Below are positions 1 through 10,792 of a stretch of DNA of 64,000 nucleotides, in pieces. The stretch's first letter is position 1. Each line of letters opens with the position of its first letter. The translations under genes and the position numbers were made by a program. The stretch is from Pleurostoma richardsiae (lineage: Eukaryota > Ascomycota > Sordariomycetes > Calosphaeriales > Pleurostomataceae): the NCBI GenBank assembly GCA_030052745.1, contig JANBVO010000003.1, positions 1,116,001 to 1,180,000 on the forward strand. Direction: 5' to 3'. Under the pieces are notes generated by a model, which saw only the letters and a program-made list of their open reading frames with translations, ran no database searches and was not told the DNA's origin.

Positions 1-1
1 C

Positions 2-771
2 TGGGACCGGCGCAGCATGGGCGACGGGCGGGAGGCTGGGGCGTTCGTGGGCCATATGGAGGGCATCACTTACATCGACAGCAAGGGCGACGGGCGGTAC
101 GTACTTAGCAACGGCAAGGACCAGACGGCGAAGCTATGGGATCTTCGCATGGCCATGTCGACGACGCGCTTTAACGAGCTCAACCCGCGGCAGTACACGC
201 GGAATAGCGACTATGACTACCGGTGGGAGGACTACGACGAGGACTCGTGGCGCCCGCACCCCAATGACAACTCGCTCGTCACCTTCCGCGGGCACAGGGT
301 CCAGCGCACGCTCATCCGCTGCCACTTCTCACCCCCCGGGAGCACCAACTCGCGGTACGTGTACTCGGGCAGCCACGACGGCAAGATCTACGTGTGGAAC
401 ATGGACGCCACCATTGCGGGCACGATCGACGTCCGCAAGGCCACGGCCAACACGCGGCCCAGCTACGGGAGCAGGTCGAGGGCGCACCACGATGAGTTCG
501 GGGGTTGGACGACGTGCGTGCGGGAGGCGCACTGGCACCCGAACGCGCCTATCATTGTTGGTAAGTTACTAACCGCCTGCATCCTCTTGACCTCTTTGGA
601 GTTCTCGCTGACCGTCCGATGATAGCTTCTTCTTGGAATGGCTATGACATGAACTTTGGGACCTGCACGGTGCACTCGTATAACGAAGGCCCTGAGGACG
701 AGGCGGAGCCGAAGATGGGCTTGAGGGTGAACGATCAGCTGGCTTATGACCCAGCGTTGTATCGCCTGTGA
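2..771 (+). CDS. WD40-repeat protein, DCAF11/LEC14B type (3' part)
   Basis: This is the C-terminal part of a WD40 beta-propeller protein; the 5' end lies outside the window. The exons read are <2-560 and 626-771, joined across a 65 bp intron (GTAAGT...TAG). The visible protein holds blades ending in KLWDLR and IYVWNMD, then a conserved tail ending with LAYDPALYRL. The GH-EGITYID-KGDGRY-LSNGKD stretch is characteristic of DCAF11/LEC14B proteins, which in animals and plants are substrate receptors of CUL4-DDB1 ubiquitin ligases. The family call rests on that motif and the tail. The ligase role in this fungus is inferred from the family. Confidence 0.85.
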
Positions 772-1095
772 TAGTAGCTGCCAAGGTACTAGGAATTGGA
801 TATTCAAGCCCTGTGCAGGCACTGATCGAGAGCCTGTTGTACATTGTGCCCAAGACACCCTTAGATAATGATGCATTACGAACGTGGGATAGCCAACCCA
901 TACATTCATTTTACCACGCCGTTTTTCAGGTATCGTCCCATCTACCCACTCCGAACTACACATGCCGATGCCTCGAATGCTCGTTGTATAATCGCATTGT
1001 CAACTCGCCTTCAGTCCCCATCGTCTAGCAAGTCTACCTCCCCGATAGAGAGTCTGTTTCTCTGCGCAATCCATCCTTGACCGTGGCAGCTTCGC
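772..1095. other. Gap between convergent genes
   Basis: This 324 bp stretch separates the stop of the WD40 gene from the stop of Sec61-gamma on the other strand. It must hold both 3' untranslated regions. No further gene or structured element was seen. Confidence 0.6.
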
Positions 1096-1506
1096 TTATG
1101 CTCCTCCGACGAGGACCCGGTTAAGAGGTATGTGGATGAGCTTGACCAGATAGCCGATAGCTATAATCGAAGAACATTCCCGTCAGTATATAGTGCAACG
1201 AATTCAAGCGAGGCGGCGGGGTCTTGCTCACCCCCCATGATGATGAAGCCGACGCCGACAGCTATTTGAGACTACTGTTAGCATCGTGTTGATAGAGGGT
1301 AGGGAAATCAGGCAAAGAGTGTATTTACCTTGCGAGATCTTGAGGAACTCCTTCTTGTCGGCTGTCACAAAGATGCGCTTTTAGCAGGTGAACATTTCCT
1401 CTCTTTCGTGGGCTGTGGACTCACGCTTCTCGCACTTGTTGATGAACAGCATGCCATCCTTGAGGAACTCCCGAGGGGCGTCGAGCACGTCCTGAACTGA
1501 ATCCAT
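1096..1506 (-). CDS. SSS1: Protein translocase Sec61 subunit gamma (Sss1)
   Basis: This is the small tail-anchored subunit of the Sec61 translocon, which clamps the pore of the ER protein-conducting channel. Four exons were read on the minus strand: 1506-1425, 1361-1329, 1261-1232 and 1160-1096. They give 69 residues, the usual family length. The amphipathic N-terminus carries PREFLKDGMLFINKC-KPDKKEF, and the membrane helix starts at AVGVGFIIMG and continues AIGYLVKLIHIPLNRVLVGGA. The first splice is fixed by the conserved KPD: the acceptor is the AG at 1363-1362, not the AG nine bases earlier. Exons 2 and 3 are only 33 and 30 nt. Frame and length fit the family throughout. Confidence 0.95.
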
Positions 1507-2878
1507 TGCGCGAGGAGATTTGCTTCTGATGCGGGACTGAAGGATTGGTATCGGCGCGGAGGACAGGAGAGAGGAGAGAGTGATATGCTGGGATCGTTGG
1601 TTGTCGCAAGAGAGATACCAGATCGATGATGGATGGATGTGTCTTTCTCGAGAAGTTGCCAGCTTTTGGCAAAGCTGTGGCACGTGCAGCTAACTACCCC
1701 AGTTGAGCCTAGTCCGGGGCGGAAAGAGGAGCTAAATCAGGGGTGGATGCTTCAAGGGGGCAAGTAGAGCTTAAACTCCATTGAATGGTTATTGCATATT
1801 TTCTGTGATAGCTCGATACAGTCCTTTCCGGTAAAGATTAAGCGTGCTGTCACTTGCATAAGGTACGGAGTACATAACTTTCGTCGGAGATCAATCTCAC
1901 AGCCTTGTCAAGGGGCTCGAGCCTCCGCTGATTTTGTTGGTGCCCTATCATTTCTCAGGCAAATAAAACCATTAAACTGTTAGTGATTTATTCCGTGCCT
2001 AACAAAGCTCGGGCGCTCTGAGCTCCATTTCCTTCTCTGCCTCCCCAAACTCCCTCCACTTCCACTTCCACCCGTCCGCATCTACCTTCCTACCTCACGA
2101 CATCCAAACGGCCGAGCCCGGCCTACCAGCTCTGGGTATTATTCCACAAGTCCTCGAATAAAGAGACTGCGCCTTATCCCTTTTCTCCAGCAGCGTTGAG
2201 CGGCGCGCGCTGCACGACCTGCTAAATTCTACGCGGCACCAGCGTCTGGCCTCGCTGTTACCTTAGCGGACAACTCGTCGCTCAGAGCTGTGAACTCACT
2301 AACATCTAAGGCCAAGTCCTTGCAGCGGTAATTCGGGCGTATTTGGCGCACCGGGCGAGCTGGGCTTGGGCAGTCGAAGGGCCTCTTCCATTTTTAACGT
2401 CTTGTCATTCTCTCCAGCCCGCAGCCTCTCCTGTGGCGGCGGACATTAACAACCTGTACTCTCGTACCTACAATTATACCTACAAGGTCGGCCGTGTGAC
2501 AAGACCGCAAGCACAGAGCTTCGTCTTCCCACTCTCTACAGAGGGCCCTCGCGGCGCCGAGAAAGGACAGCGGACATCTTGTTGAAGAGACATTCTTGTT
2601 ACGGGACTCGGAGTGTACGTATCATTGCAATTTGTTCTTTTAGTTCTCCTGTCCGCCTGCGCGCTCTCGCTTTCCTAAATTCTTTCTGTTACATCGGTCT
2701 GCTTGAACTGGGTCTTATTCCTTCGGGATTGCTTTCACCTGCTGATCTTCTGTACGGCGACAGCAGACACCTGTAACTCTGATTCTATTACAAGACAGTC
2801 AATACACGAGTTTTCTTCAACTCCAGACAGTTACCCGCCTCCCGAGGAAGCGTGTCAGCGCGGTGAGGACCAGGGAAA
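1507..2878. other. Divergent promoter and leader region
   Basis: This 1.37 kb region lies between the divergent starts of Sec61-gamma and the CPSF6-like gene. It should hold both promoters and the long 5' leader of the right-hand gene. Short open stretches in it show no recognisable protein. No repeat or RNA gene was seen. Confidence 0.5.
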
Positions 2879-4225
2879 ATGGCTGAGGAAGAATTTGATA
2901 TCGACATCTACGGTGACCAGGGAGGCGAGCAGGCAGAGGCCAACGGTGGTGATCATGAACAACACCATTACGAAGGCGGAGTGGAGTCCGAACATCACAT
3001 GAATGGCTCAGGGCACGGTTATGAGGACTCAAGGGAGGGTTCTGCACAAGCAACGCATGAGCACGAGCATTCAGCGACATTGAGCCACACTCCATCTAAT
3101 CCTCAACAGGGCGTAAAACGGAAAGAAGGCTCCGACGAGAGGCCGCTGGACCCTGGTGCTACGACCGCGCTCCTGATCTCGGACCTTAACTGGTGGAATA
3201 CTGATGACGATATCCGCGGATGGGCGCGGCAGGCAAACTGCGAGGACGAGCTGAAGGACATAACGTTTAGCGAGCATAAGGTCAATGGGAAAAGCAAGGG
3301 GTATGTGCCCAGTTGAACAGATATACCTACGGATAAAGTTCTATACTAACGATCGGGATAGCCAAGCATACGTCGAGTTCACGTCACAGCAAGCTGCAAC
3401 GGCAACCAAGCACCACATCGACACCCTTGGCAACGAGAACAGCCTGCCCGGAGGCAAGAAGCACAATGTCATCTACACTAGTCCCACGATAAATCCATTC
3501 CGCACGCTCCCCAAGGACGCCCCTGCCCGCGGCGGCAAGGACCTCCAGAACCGCACTCCCTCCGGTCCGGGCTACAGCCACGGTGGACCTAACAACATGG
3601 GTGGAGGTTTCGGCGGTGGCGGCGGCGGCAACTACCGCGGTCGGGGTGGGGGCTTCAACCAGCGCGGCGGCGGAGGAGGCTTCAATAGGAACTTCTCCGG
3701 AGGCGGCATGGGCGGCGGCTTCAACAACAACATGAACTTCAACAATAACATGGGCGGCAACGGCTTCGGCTTTAACAACCGAGGGGGCGGTATGATGGGC
3801 ATGCGTGGAGGCCCGGGCGGCATGAGAGGAGGCCGTGGCGGCATGAACGGCATGATGGGTGGCATGCCCATGGGAGGCATGGGCCCAATGGGCGGAATGC
3901 CTGGCAATATGGGCGGCATGGGGATGATGGGTGGTGGCATGGGTGGCGGCATGGGCGGAGGTATGGGAGGTGGTATGGGAGGTATGGGTGGAGGCATGCA
4001 GGGTAAGTGAGCCCGATCCTCGGCAACGACATCTCTGCCTCAAGCGAGGCCTTTTAAGATCTCCTCACCCTATCCTAGAGGGGCGTTTCACTGATACCAA
4101 GGGATCAATCAGGCTTCCAGGGCATGCAGCCTCACTTCAACCCAGCCTTCTTCGGCGGCGGGAACCAGGCCGGAGGCAACGAGTGGCAGAACCCTCACGG
4201 TGCTAAGCGGCCCCGACCCGAGTAG
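2879..4225 (+). CDS. CPSF6-like RRM protein with Gly/Met-rich tail
   Basis: This looks like a fungal relative of the 68-kDa cleavage factor Im subunit, which acts in mRNA 3'-end processing in the nucleus. The exons are 2879-3300, 3362-4002 and 4113-4225, giving 391 residues. Residues 1-90 are acidic and His-rich. One RRM spans about 96-175, with LLISDLNWWNTDDDI as RNP2 and strand 2, and GKSKGQAYVEF as RNP1. The double Trp and the NGKSKG motif resemble CPSF6/7. From about residue 215 the protein is RGG, GGMGGG and FNNNMN low complexity. The tail ends KRPRPE, a possible nuclear signal. The exact orthologue is not certain because many RRM proteins carry Gly-rich tails. Confidence 0.82.
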
Positions 4226-4487
4226 TGCTCGAACCACTAACACCGCTATTGGGGAACAATGGGACACGAGTGTAAGATTTTTGGCCGACTCTTGTTGGGA
4301 GGACACCATTTGAGCAGTGGCCGAGCGGGAGGTTAAGTATGTCTGACTATGCGTCGAACAGGAGCTTATTAGGAGACTTGCTCTACGGGCTGCTAGTACT
4401 TTGGGAATGGAAAATGTCATCGCTGCTTTCCTTTTTGTTCAAGGCTTGGCCGGCGAAGTTACTGGAGTCCCCCTGATCTGTCATGTT

Positions 4488-5696
4488 TCACGAGGTGAGC
4501 CGGTCTATCGTGCCGGTCACCAGGGCTAGGATCTGCTCCCACCTCGTCCGCAGAAGCGCCCGCTGAGACTCCTCACCCACGTCCAGTGCGTCTATGCTCG
4601 CCAGTTTCCCGTCGATCGTCCGCGCGTACTTCCGCAGCAGACTGACCAGCAGCCTGTCCACTTTCTCCTGGTGCCTCTCGCCGTCGTCGGTGCCGTCGAC
4701 GAAGTCGCGCCACTCGGACAGCGGCACGCACATGGCGCGCAGGGCGACCTGCGTGCGGTGGCACACCGTCTCCGCGTCGAGCACGTACCCGCCCAGGAAC
4801 GAGGCCTCCTCGAGCATCTGCCGCTGCCGGGCCGTCAGCTCGGGCAGCACGGCCTCGTCGAGCCGGGCCTCGTCCCACCGGTTCGGGGTGTGGCCGTCCG
4901 GGGACGCGCTGGGCAGCAGGACGAAGCCGTACTCGGCCAGCAGGAAGTCGTTGCTGTGGCGGCCGTAGCAGATGTGCACCTCCTCGCCCTTGGCGTACGC
5001 GCGGTCGGCGCGGATGGAGAAGGAGTCCTCGTCGAAGGCGACGGCGCAGCCGGCGTCGGCGTGGTTGAACAGGTCGGCCACGGGCTGCAGCACCATGTGG
5101 TCGTCGCGGCGCAGCCGCTCCGTGCGCGGCGTCACGTGGTAGAAGGTGCGCGTGTTGACCAGCAGCCAGGCGTACCGGTAGTCGTCCTCCGCCAGCGACG
5201 AGGGGTACGCGGCCGAGACGGCGGCCCAGTCGCGCGCCAGCTTGCCCCGCTGCTTGCGCAGGAGCTCGGCGGCTGCGGCGGGCAGGAGGGCCTGCATCTC
5301 GGCGGGCCAGACGAGCGGCATGCCGGCCAGGTCGGCGCGCGTGGGCATCACGGCGTTCCACTTGGCGTGCTTGGCGGTCTTGTCCAGCGCCAGCTCGGCG
5401 GCCAGCAGGCCGTGCACGCTCATGTCGCGGGGGAGCTTGCTGGTGATGGAGCGGGGCACGGTCTCCAGCGTGCGCAGGCAGGCGGTTGGGACCTCGAGCA
5501 GGAGCTCACCCGGCTGAGAAATGGTTAGTTACCCTTCGGGAGGATAGTCAAGGCTGAAATAGATAGCAAGACCAACCTTTATTTTCCTGGTGGTGATGAT
5601 GCCGATGCCACGGCCTGGGAACGGCTGCGGCCGGATGCCGTCGAGGGTTATGCCCTTCTCTTCGGCCCACGCCAGCAGTTCTTCCTGAGGCTCCAT
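4488..5696 (-). CDS. SET-domain protein lysine methyltransferase (SETD6/RKM type)
   Basis: This is a class of SET enzyme that methylates lysines on non-histone targets such as ribosomal proteins or elongation factors. Two exons, 5696-5577 and 5513-4488, give 381 residues. The N-terminus has the split-SET start PFPGRGIGIITTRKI, whose GxG binds S-adenosylmethionine. The ADLFNHADAG motif near residue 190 and the YGRHSNDFLLAEYGF motif near 223-236 complete the cofactor and lysine channel. The remaining 140 residues are helical, as in the Rubisco LSMT substrate-binding domain. The substrate cannot be told from sequence. A 285-codon open frame on the opposite strand is a GC-driven shadow. Confidence 0.88.
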
Positions 5697-6212
5697 AATG
5701 AGAGACTTGGGAGGCTCTAGAGGTCGTAGATAATGCGAGATGAGATCTCCGATGTATAAGAGGAGATGAACATGGGGGTTCTGTGAGTCACTCTATGCTT
5801 GATGGCGTGCCATACCCTGGACTGTTTGTTGAGGAAGACGCGTAGCCTTGTGGTGTATGCATAGCTTGTTTAGCTCAGGCAGTTTCCGTATTTCGAAAAT
5901 GGATTGACAATGGCGAATTCATTCTAGGAAGGCTTTGTCGTCTGTATACCTTGGCCTCTCACTGAAGCCGGGCGAAATTTGGCTAACAGTCAAAAGGTAG
6001 GTAGGCACGCTTTCCCACTAAGGTAGCCCCGGGGCGTTTCCATATCACCCAGAGTCTATGCCCCTCCACCACGGTATGCAGCTTTGCCGGCCGGCACACA
6101 CCGAGAGCTACACCAAAGTCGAGCTGCGTCCATCAGGCGATTTTGTAGAGCTTTAATTTCTCCCACTTCCACATACCAACATGGTCACATTTGGCCCTCT
6201 CCATGATTCAAG
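5697..6212. other. Divergent promoter, SET gene / COQ4
   Basis: This 516 bp region lies between two divergent starts. It contains a GGTAGGTAGG tract at about 5996-6005, one of several TAGGTA-type motifs in this window. Two ATG codons (6181 and 6204) precede the COQ4 start and would open short overlapping upstream frames if they are transcribed. Confidence 0.5.
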
Positions 6213-7208
6213 ATGAAGGCGCTTCTTCCGCGGACATCAATTGCCACACGAGCAGGCCACTGCCTCTCGAAGTCTACCTTTATAGCGCCATGTGCAGCAA
6301 CCGCTTCTGCTAGGTCGTTCTCAGTCCTCGACCGCCCGCCGCCGAACTACCCAGGCCATGTGCCCCTGACCCGTATCGAGCGAGCTGGCCTCGCAGTCGG
6401 TTCTGGAGTCATGTCCCTTCTTGATCCCTACAGAGGAGGTAAGTCTCAGCGCCCTCAATCGAACCCTATAAGCCCCCCCCCCCCCCGGTCCATGCTCTGA
6501 AGATGCTCCCGCTTACACCCGGCCTCCCCAGACCTGATCGCCGCCTTCGCCGAAGCAACAGCAACGCCGTACTTCATCTACCGCCTCCGCGACGCCATGC
6601 TCTCCTCCCCGACCGGCCGGCGCATCCTCCGCGACCGGCCCCGCATCACCTCCCAGTCCCTCGACCTCGCCCGCCTGCGCTCGCTGCCGGACAACACCGT
6701 GGGGCGCACCTACGTCTCGTGGCTGGACCGCGAGGGCGTCAGCCCGGACACGCGGTCGGCGGTGCGCTACATCGACGACGAGGAGTGCGCGTACGTGATG
6801 CAGCGGTACCGCGAGTGCCACGACTTCTACCACGCGCTGACGGGGCTGCCGATCGTGCGCGAGGGCGAGGTCGCCCTCAAGGCGTTCGAGTTCGCCAACA
6901 CGCTGCTGCCCATGACGGGGCTGAGCATGTTCGCCGCCTTCACGCTCAAGCGGGCCGAGCGCAGGCGCTTCGCGGGCACGTACCTGCCGTGGGCGCTGCG
7001 CAACGGGCTCAGGGGCGGCGACGTCATCAACGTCTACTGGGAGGAGGAGCTCGAGAGCGACGTGGGCGAGCTGCGGAGGCGGCTGGGCATCGAGCAGCCG
7101 CCGGACCTGAGGGCGATTCGGAAGGTGGAGAGGGAGGAGAGGAGGCGCAGGAAGGAGCAGGCGGAGAGGGCTGCCGCCGCCGCGAGGGGCGCAGCCCCGG
7201 CGGCGTAG
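6213..7208 (+). CDS. COQ4: Ubiquinone biosynthesis protein COQ4, mitochondrial
   Basis: COQ4 organises the coenzyme Q synthesis complex on the matrix side of the inner mitochondrial membrane and binds zinc. The exons are 6213-6438 and 6532-7208, giving 300 residues. The first 35-40 residues are rich in Arg, Ser and Ala with few acidic residues, as in a mitochondrial presequence. [24 protein letters not shown] is the conserved entry to the domain. The zinc ligand motif HDxxHx11E is intact: H172, D173, H176 and E188. The C-terminus is a Lys/Arg/Glu-rich helix followed by an Ala-rich end. The 93 bp intron contains an uninterrupted run of 14 C. Confidence 0.95.
6473..6486 (+). repeat. Poly-C tract (C14) in the COQ4 intron
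   Basis: Fourteen consecutive C lie inside the single COQ4 intron. The tract falls upstream of the probable branch site and does not touch the coding frame. Such runs are prone to length change and to sequencing error. Confidence 0.9.
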
Positions 7209-7471
7209 GGACGTTTTGGGTTCCAAATCCGCCGCTGAGAGCGGTGGTTGTCTGTACGATAGGGGCTTGTATAATACGAATCTCTGGTTGTACGAGTGTG
7301 TAATGGCCGCTCCAAAGAATGTCGTTCAGAGTATCATCATCAGCATGGACAGACTACCAGTTGCCCTTCCAGACTCCGGCCTGCATGCCTGTCCTCTCCC
7401 TCTTTTCTTCCGCCCCCAGTCGGTCTTCCCAACCTGGCCCCTTTCCCAAACTGGACCCTCCTAGCAGGTCA

Positions 7472-8113
7472 CTATAAGTCCAGCAGGTCGTCGTCGTCGT
7501 CCCAACCCTTCCTGCGGCTCACGACGATCTTCTCCTCCTCCTTGTTCTCCGCCACGGCGTTGAGCAGCTCCTTGAGCTGGTCCTCGGTGACCTTCTGCCG
7601 CAGCTGGCCCGTCTGCGCCAGCATGATCAGCCGGTTCTCGATCTCCGTCGCCCGCTCCTCCTTGACCATGCGGATGCGGCCCAGCCGGTCCGCCGCCTCC
7701 GGGTGCAGGATCTGGTTCAGGATTGACTGTCGCGCCTCGGCTGCGGAGGTGGAGGGTCCGTGTCAGCTTCTTGCTCTCTCGTCTTCGCGCATACTCTCCC
7801 CGTAGAAGGGACGGTGTCGAATAGGGGCTACAGGGCGACTGATGTGCTTAGAGTCTTACCTTCCTGCGCTCTGTGAAGTCTGGTTAGCATATGTGAGGGC
7901 CAGAAAGGCCATGTAGACAGGTCTCGTGCCGAACTTACTTCCTCTGCTCAGCCTGGGCCTGCGCGCTCCCTCCGCCGCCGCCTGCGCCGCCTTGCGCCTG
8001 CTTGAGCTGCTCTAGGCGAGCCTTTCGGATCTGCGATACTTAGCAAGACGGCCCCGACTTTTCCTGTGTAGGCCGTGGCGGGGACGAACCTGTTCGAGTT
8101 CTGCGTCATCCAT
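7472..8113 (-). CDS. PDCD5-family protein
   Basis: This is the fungal member of the PDCD5/TFAR19 family, small helical proteins linked to apoptosis in animals and also found in archaea. Four exons were read: 8113-8090, 8030-7939, 7870-7860 and 7740-7472, giving 131 residues, the normal family size. The N-terminus is MDDAELEQIRKARLEQL, followed by a Gly-rich and Gln/Ala stretch. The core helices begin at EARQSILNQILHPEAADRLGRIRMV and continue through LKELLNAV. The C-terminus is acidic (DDDDDLLDL), as in the family. Exon 3 is only 11 nt, yet it is required to keep frame. Confidence 0.93.
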
Positions 8114-8571
8114 TGTGTTTGGGACGTTTGCAGTCTTGCGTTCTGGATGGTGGGGTGAGGGTGTCCGTCCAGGTATTGACGGCAAAATATTCGGCGGGGT
8201 CACTGATCGATAGGCGCCCTTTTATCAGTAACTGCCGGCCAGCATACAATGGCAGATGTGAGCTACGTACACAACAGTTCGCAGGCAAGCAGCGAAACAC
8301 TGCCTAACCCAAGAGGCGGGAAAGACGAAATATGAATTAAGAACAGGTTCTGTGCTCTTGCGAGGGATATAGAGGCGAGAAAGAGCGCGGGAATGCCGTA
8401 AAAGGAATGTTCATGAGATTTGGCTTGAAGATATCTATACAAATACGCATTATATATCAGCAGCGTACGGGCTTGAGGCGACCGGCCTCCAGTATACTAT
8501 ACATGATCTCTATCGCAGATGCTAAACCTCCCATTGCCCAAAAACCGGTGACCGATCCGATTATGTCCCCT
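8114..8571. other. Intergenic region, reductase-like gene / PDCD5
   Basis: This 458 bp region follows the stop of the reductase-like gene and precedes the PDCD5 start on the same strand. It should hold a 3' end and the PDCD5 promoter. Nothing else was seen. Confidence 0.5.
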
Positions 8572-10112
8572 TTATAGTTCTTCGAATTGCACATCGCCGG
8601 CCTGTTGGTCGGCTGCATATTTCCTCCGCTTCGCCTTCACCATGTCAATGACCATGCGGTTTGCCGGGCACTTGATGCCGGTCTCCTCGCCCTTCTTCAC
8701 GAACCATCCGTTCAAAAACGGAATATCGACCATCTCCCCCTTGCGTATGCTGTTCAACATGTAGCCCTGCGAATTGCCCTTGGCCCTCAGCCTGCCTTGC
8801 ACGTCCCCCCACAGCTTCTTCCGGCTGATGTTCTTGACAAGCTTGGACGCGTTCGGCAGCTCTGGGAGGGACATTATAACGCTGTAGATCTCGTCGAGGA
8901 GCTGGTTGACGAGGCGCATGCCGTACGGGCTCTCCAGGACCTCGGCAAACGAACACTCGAGGACGACTGTGACGGGATCGACGGCTGACTTGGCCACTAT
9001 TGTAGGTAGCTTCTTCAGGAGGAAATTCTGCAGCGTCGAGCCTTCGGCATTAAGTCCGGGGGCCGTAGTCATGATACGCAGGAAATCTGTTGCTCTCTTT
9101 TGTCTCTCGATCGGTGGGTGGTATTTCACCCGTGATGGCCAGTTGGAATTGCGGCCCACGGCGTGCAGATAAAGCTTGCGCGGCTTGAGGAGGAGTGCAG
9201 CATGATGATAGCCGGTGTGATAGCCCAAGCTGTGCGTCATATGGCCGAGTATATAAGTCGGCCGAGTGCGCGGGTCAGGGAAGCACCAGGTATTGATTGC
9301 CTCGATGAGTCCAAGCCCATCCTGAAGAAGGCATATGGTGGTCCTGTGGTCGAGACGATGCCGGATAGAGGCAATGGCCTTGATCGCAGCCACGGAGGGG
9401 AGGCTGACCACAAGATGGTTGATATGCTCCATCTTCGGCTTCCACCCCTGCTTGCCAACCCACTCAGCGACGGCATGGTCGCACGTATTCCATTCGCTGC
9501 TTCGGCACACGGCAAGACGCTCGCCTTCCTTTCTCCACGCCCTCATGATATCCGGATCATGGATCAAGAGGCGAACGGGAGGTAGCGCAGAATAGCTCGA
9601 TAATGCGTGCGCGACAAACGTCCCGCGTGGGTCGGAACCTAAGACGTGGACCTGGCCAGGCGACGGTTGCCTAAGAGCCTGCTCGACTGCAGTAGGTTGT
9701 TGCGTCTGGAGTTCTGCATCCTGTTCTCGTATAGCAAGTTCCCGCAACACTTCGCCCCGTGGCGGTTCGTCGGGGTTTTGCTCAACGTCTTCGTCATGTA
9801 GCAATGAGGCATCCGGCCTGGCTCGTGCCGGTGACTTCTTCGCTGTTCGGTGGCTTCGGGGAAGAGGAATGCCGGCGTTCTCGATAAGAGAAGGCTTGCT
9901 GAACGGGAAGTCGTAATCGAAAGGCAGGGCATCGTTGTGAGCGGCAGTAGCCTGAGCGGAGAGATGCTTGTTGGCCCCCCGGCCCACGGTGATGCTACCG
10001 CTGCTCCATTTGGCGTGCCTGTAAGGTATTCGCGCAAACACCCGCGACTGTGGTCGACTGCTACTGATGCGAAACAGATTGACGGATTTCACCTGCAGAT
10101 AGAGGTGATCAT
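8572..10112 (-). CDS. Ketopantoate reductase-like (PanE/ApbA) mitochondrial protein
   Basis: The body resembles ketopantoate reductase. A Rossmann-like N-domain starts near VHVLGSDPRGTF, and a helical C-domain runs through FLNGWFVKKGEETGIKCPANRMVIDMV. The long frame runs from 10092 to 8572 (up to 506 residues), but 10092 is GTG, not ATG. The most economical model starts at ATG 10112, splices AG/GTGAAA at 10093/10092 and resumes after an AG at 10058; that intron is only 35 nt. The resulting N-terminus is basic with no acidic residues, as expected of a mitochondrial presequence. The Gly motif reads GxDxxG instead of GxGxxG. Yeast Cbs2, a mitochondrial translational activator, is a relative of this fold, so enzymatic activity is uncertain. 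Start confidence is low and family confidence is fair. Confidence 0.72.
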
Positions 10113-10792
10113 CTGGCTGGTATCGGTTGCTAAGCCTGGTTCCGCCTCGAGCCCTCCAGAGATGTCCTATAACCGCGGCTGCAGCATTGGAAGCGTCTGG
10201 GAGATAAAGAAAGGGTCGCGTGAGGCCGGAAGAATAACGTAGATACCCAAGGCAGCAACAGACTCGAGGTGAAGAAATAGAAAAGCGCGGCTAAAGAAGG
10301 GATTCGAGATGGCGGATGGCGCTCTGATCGGGGGACCGGGACCAGCAGCACAGGTCGATTTCGTCAGGGTCTCTTTGGGGATGATATACTCGGTGGAGCG
10401 ACGGCGACATTTTCTCGGTCGATGATTTTTTAGAGAGCGCAGGACGTCAGTCGGCTCGCAGGGGAACTTAGCTCAGCTATTAGCGAGCGCCTGATTGGCT
10501 GCACGGCACGATACGGAGGAACCCGCCTTCCACTGCCCAGGCTGCACCGGCGGCGTTGACCCACTGGCTCGGGATGGACTTTGGACGGAGGCCATCAATC
10601 CTTGCTTGCATGTGGATTTTCAAGTGTGAAAGGCTCACTCACCATCAAGAACCACTCACGACACTCCGTATAAGTCGCCTTTCTCTATCTCATAAAGCTT
10701 CTAATTTTGATCAGGTTCACGAGCTTTTAAGCTACCTCGTCCATCTTGAGATTCTTCAGTAGAGACACGATCAAGGAAACCACACCGACAAG
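10113..10792. other. Divergent promoter, reductase-like gene / C1D
   Basis: This region of about 0.7 kb lies between divergent genes. An alternative first exon for the left gene could lie here: an ATG on the minus strand at 10412 opens a 42-codon frame. No other element was seen. Confidence 0.4.

Noticed and set aside
4311-4336. tRNA-like A-box (GTGGCCGAGCGGGAGG) downstream of the CPSF6-like gene
   Set aside because: There is no B-box or foldable cloverleaf in the next 90 bases, so it is probably chance within a 3' region.
4671-5528. 285-codon open frame opposite the SET gene
   Set aside because: It mirrors the GC-rich coding strand, lacks motifs, and the minus-strand protein is clearly conserved.
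6503-7303. 266-codon open frame overlapping COQ4
   Set aside because: It is an Arg/Pro-rich alternative frame of the COQ4 second exon, whose real frame has the HDxxH motif.
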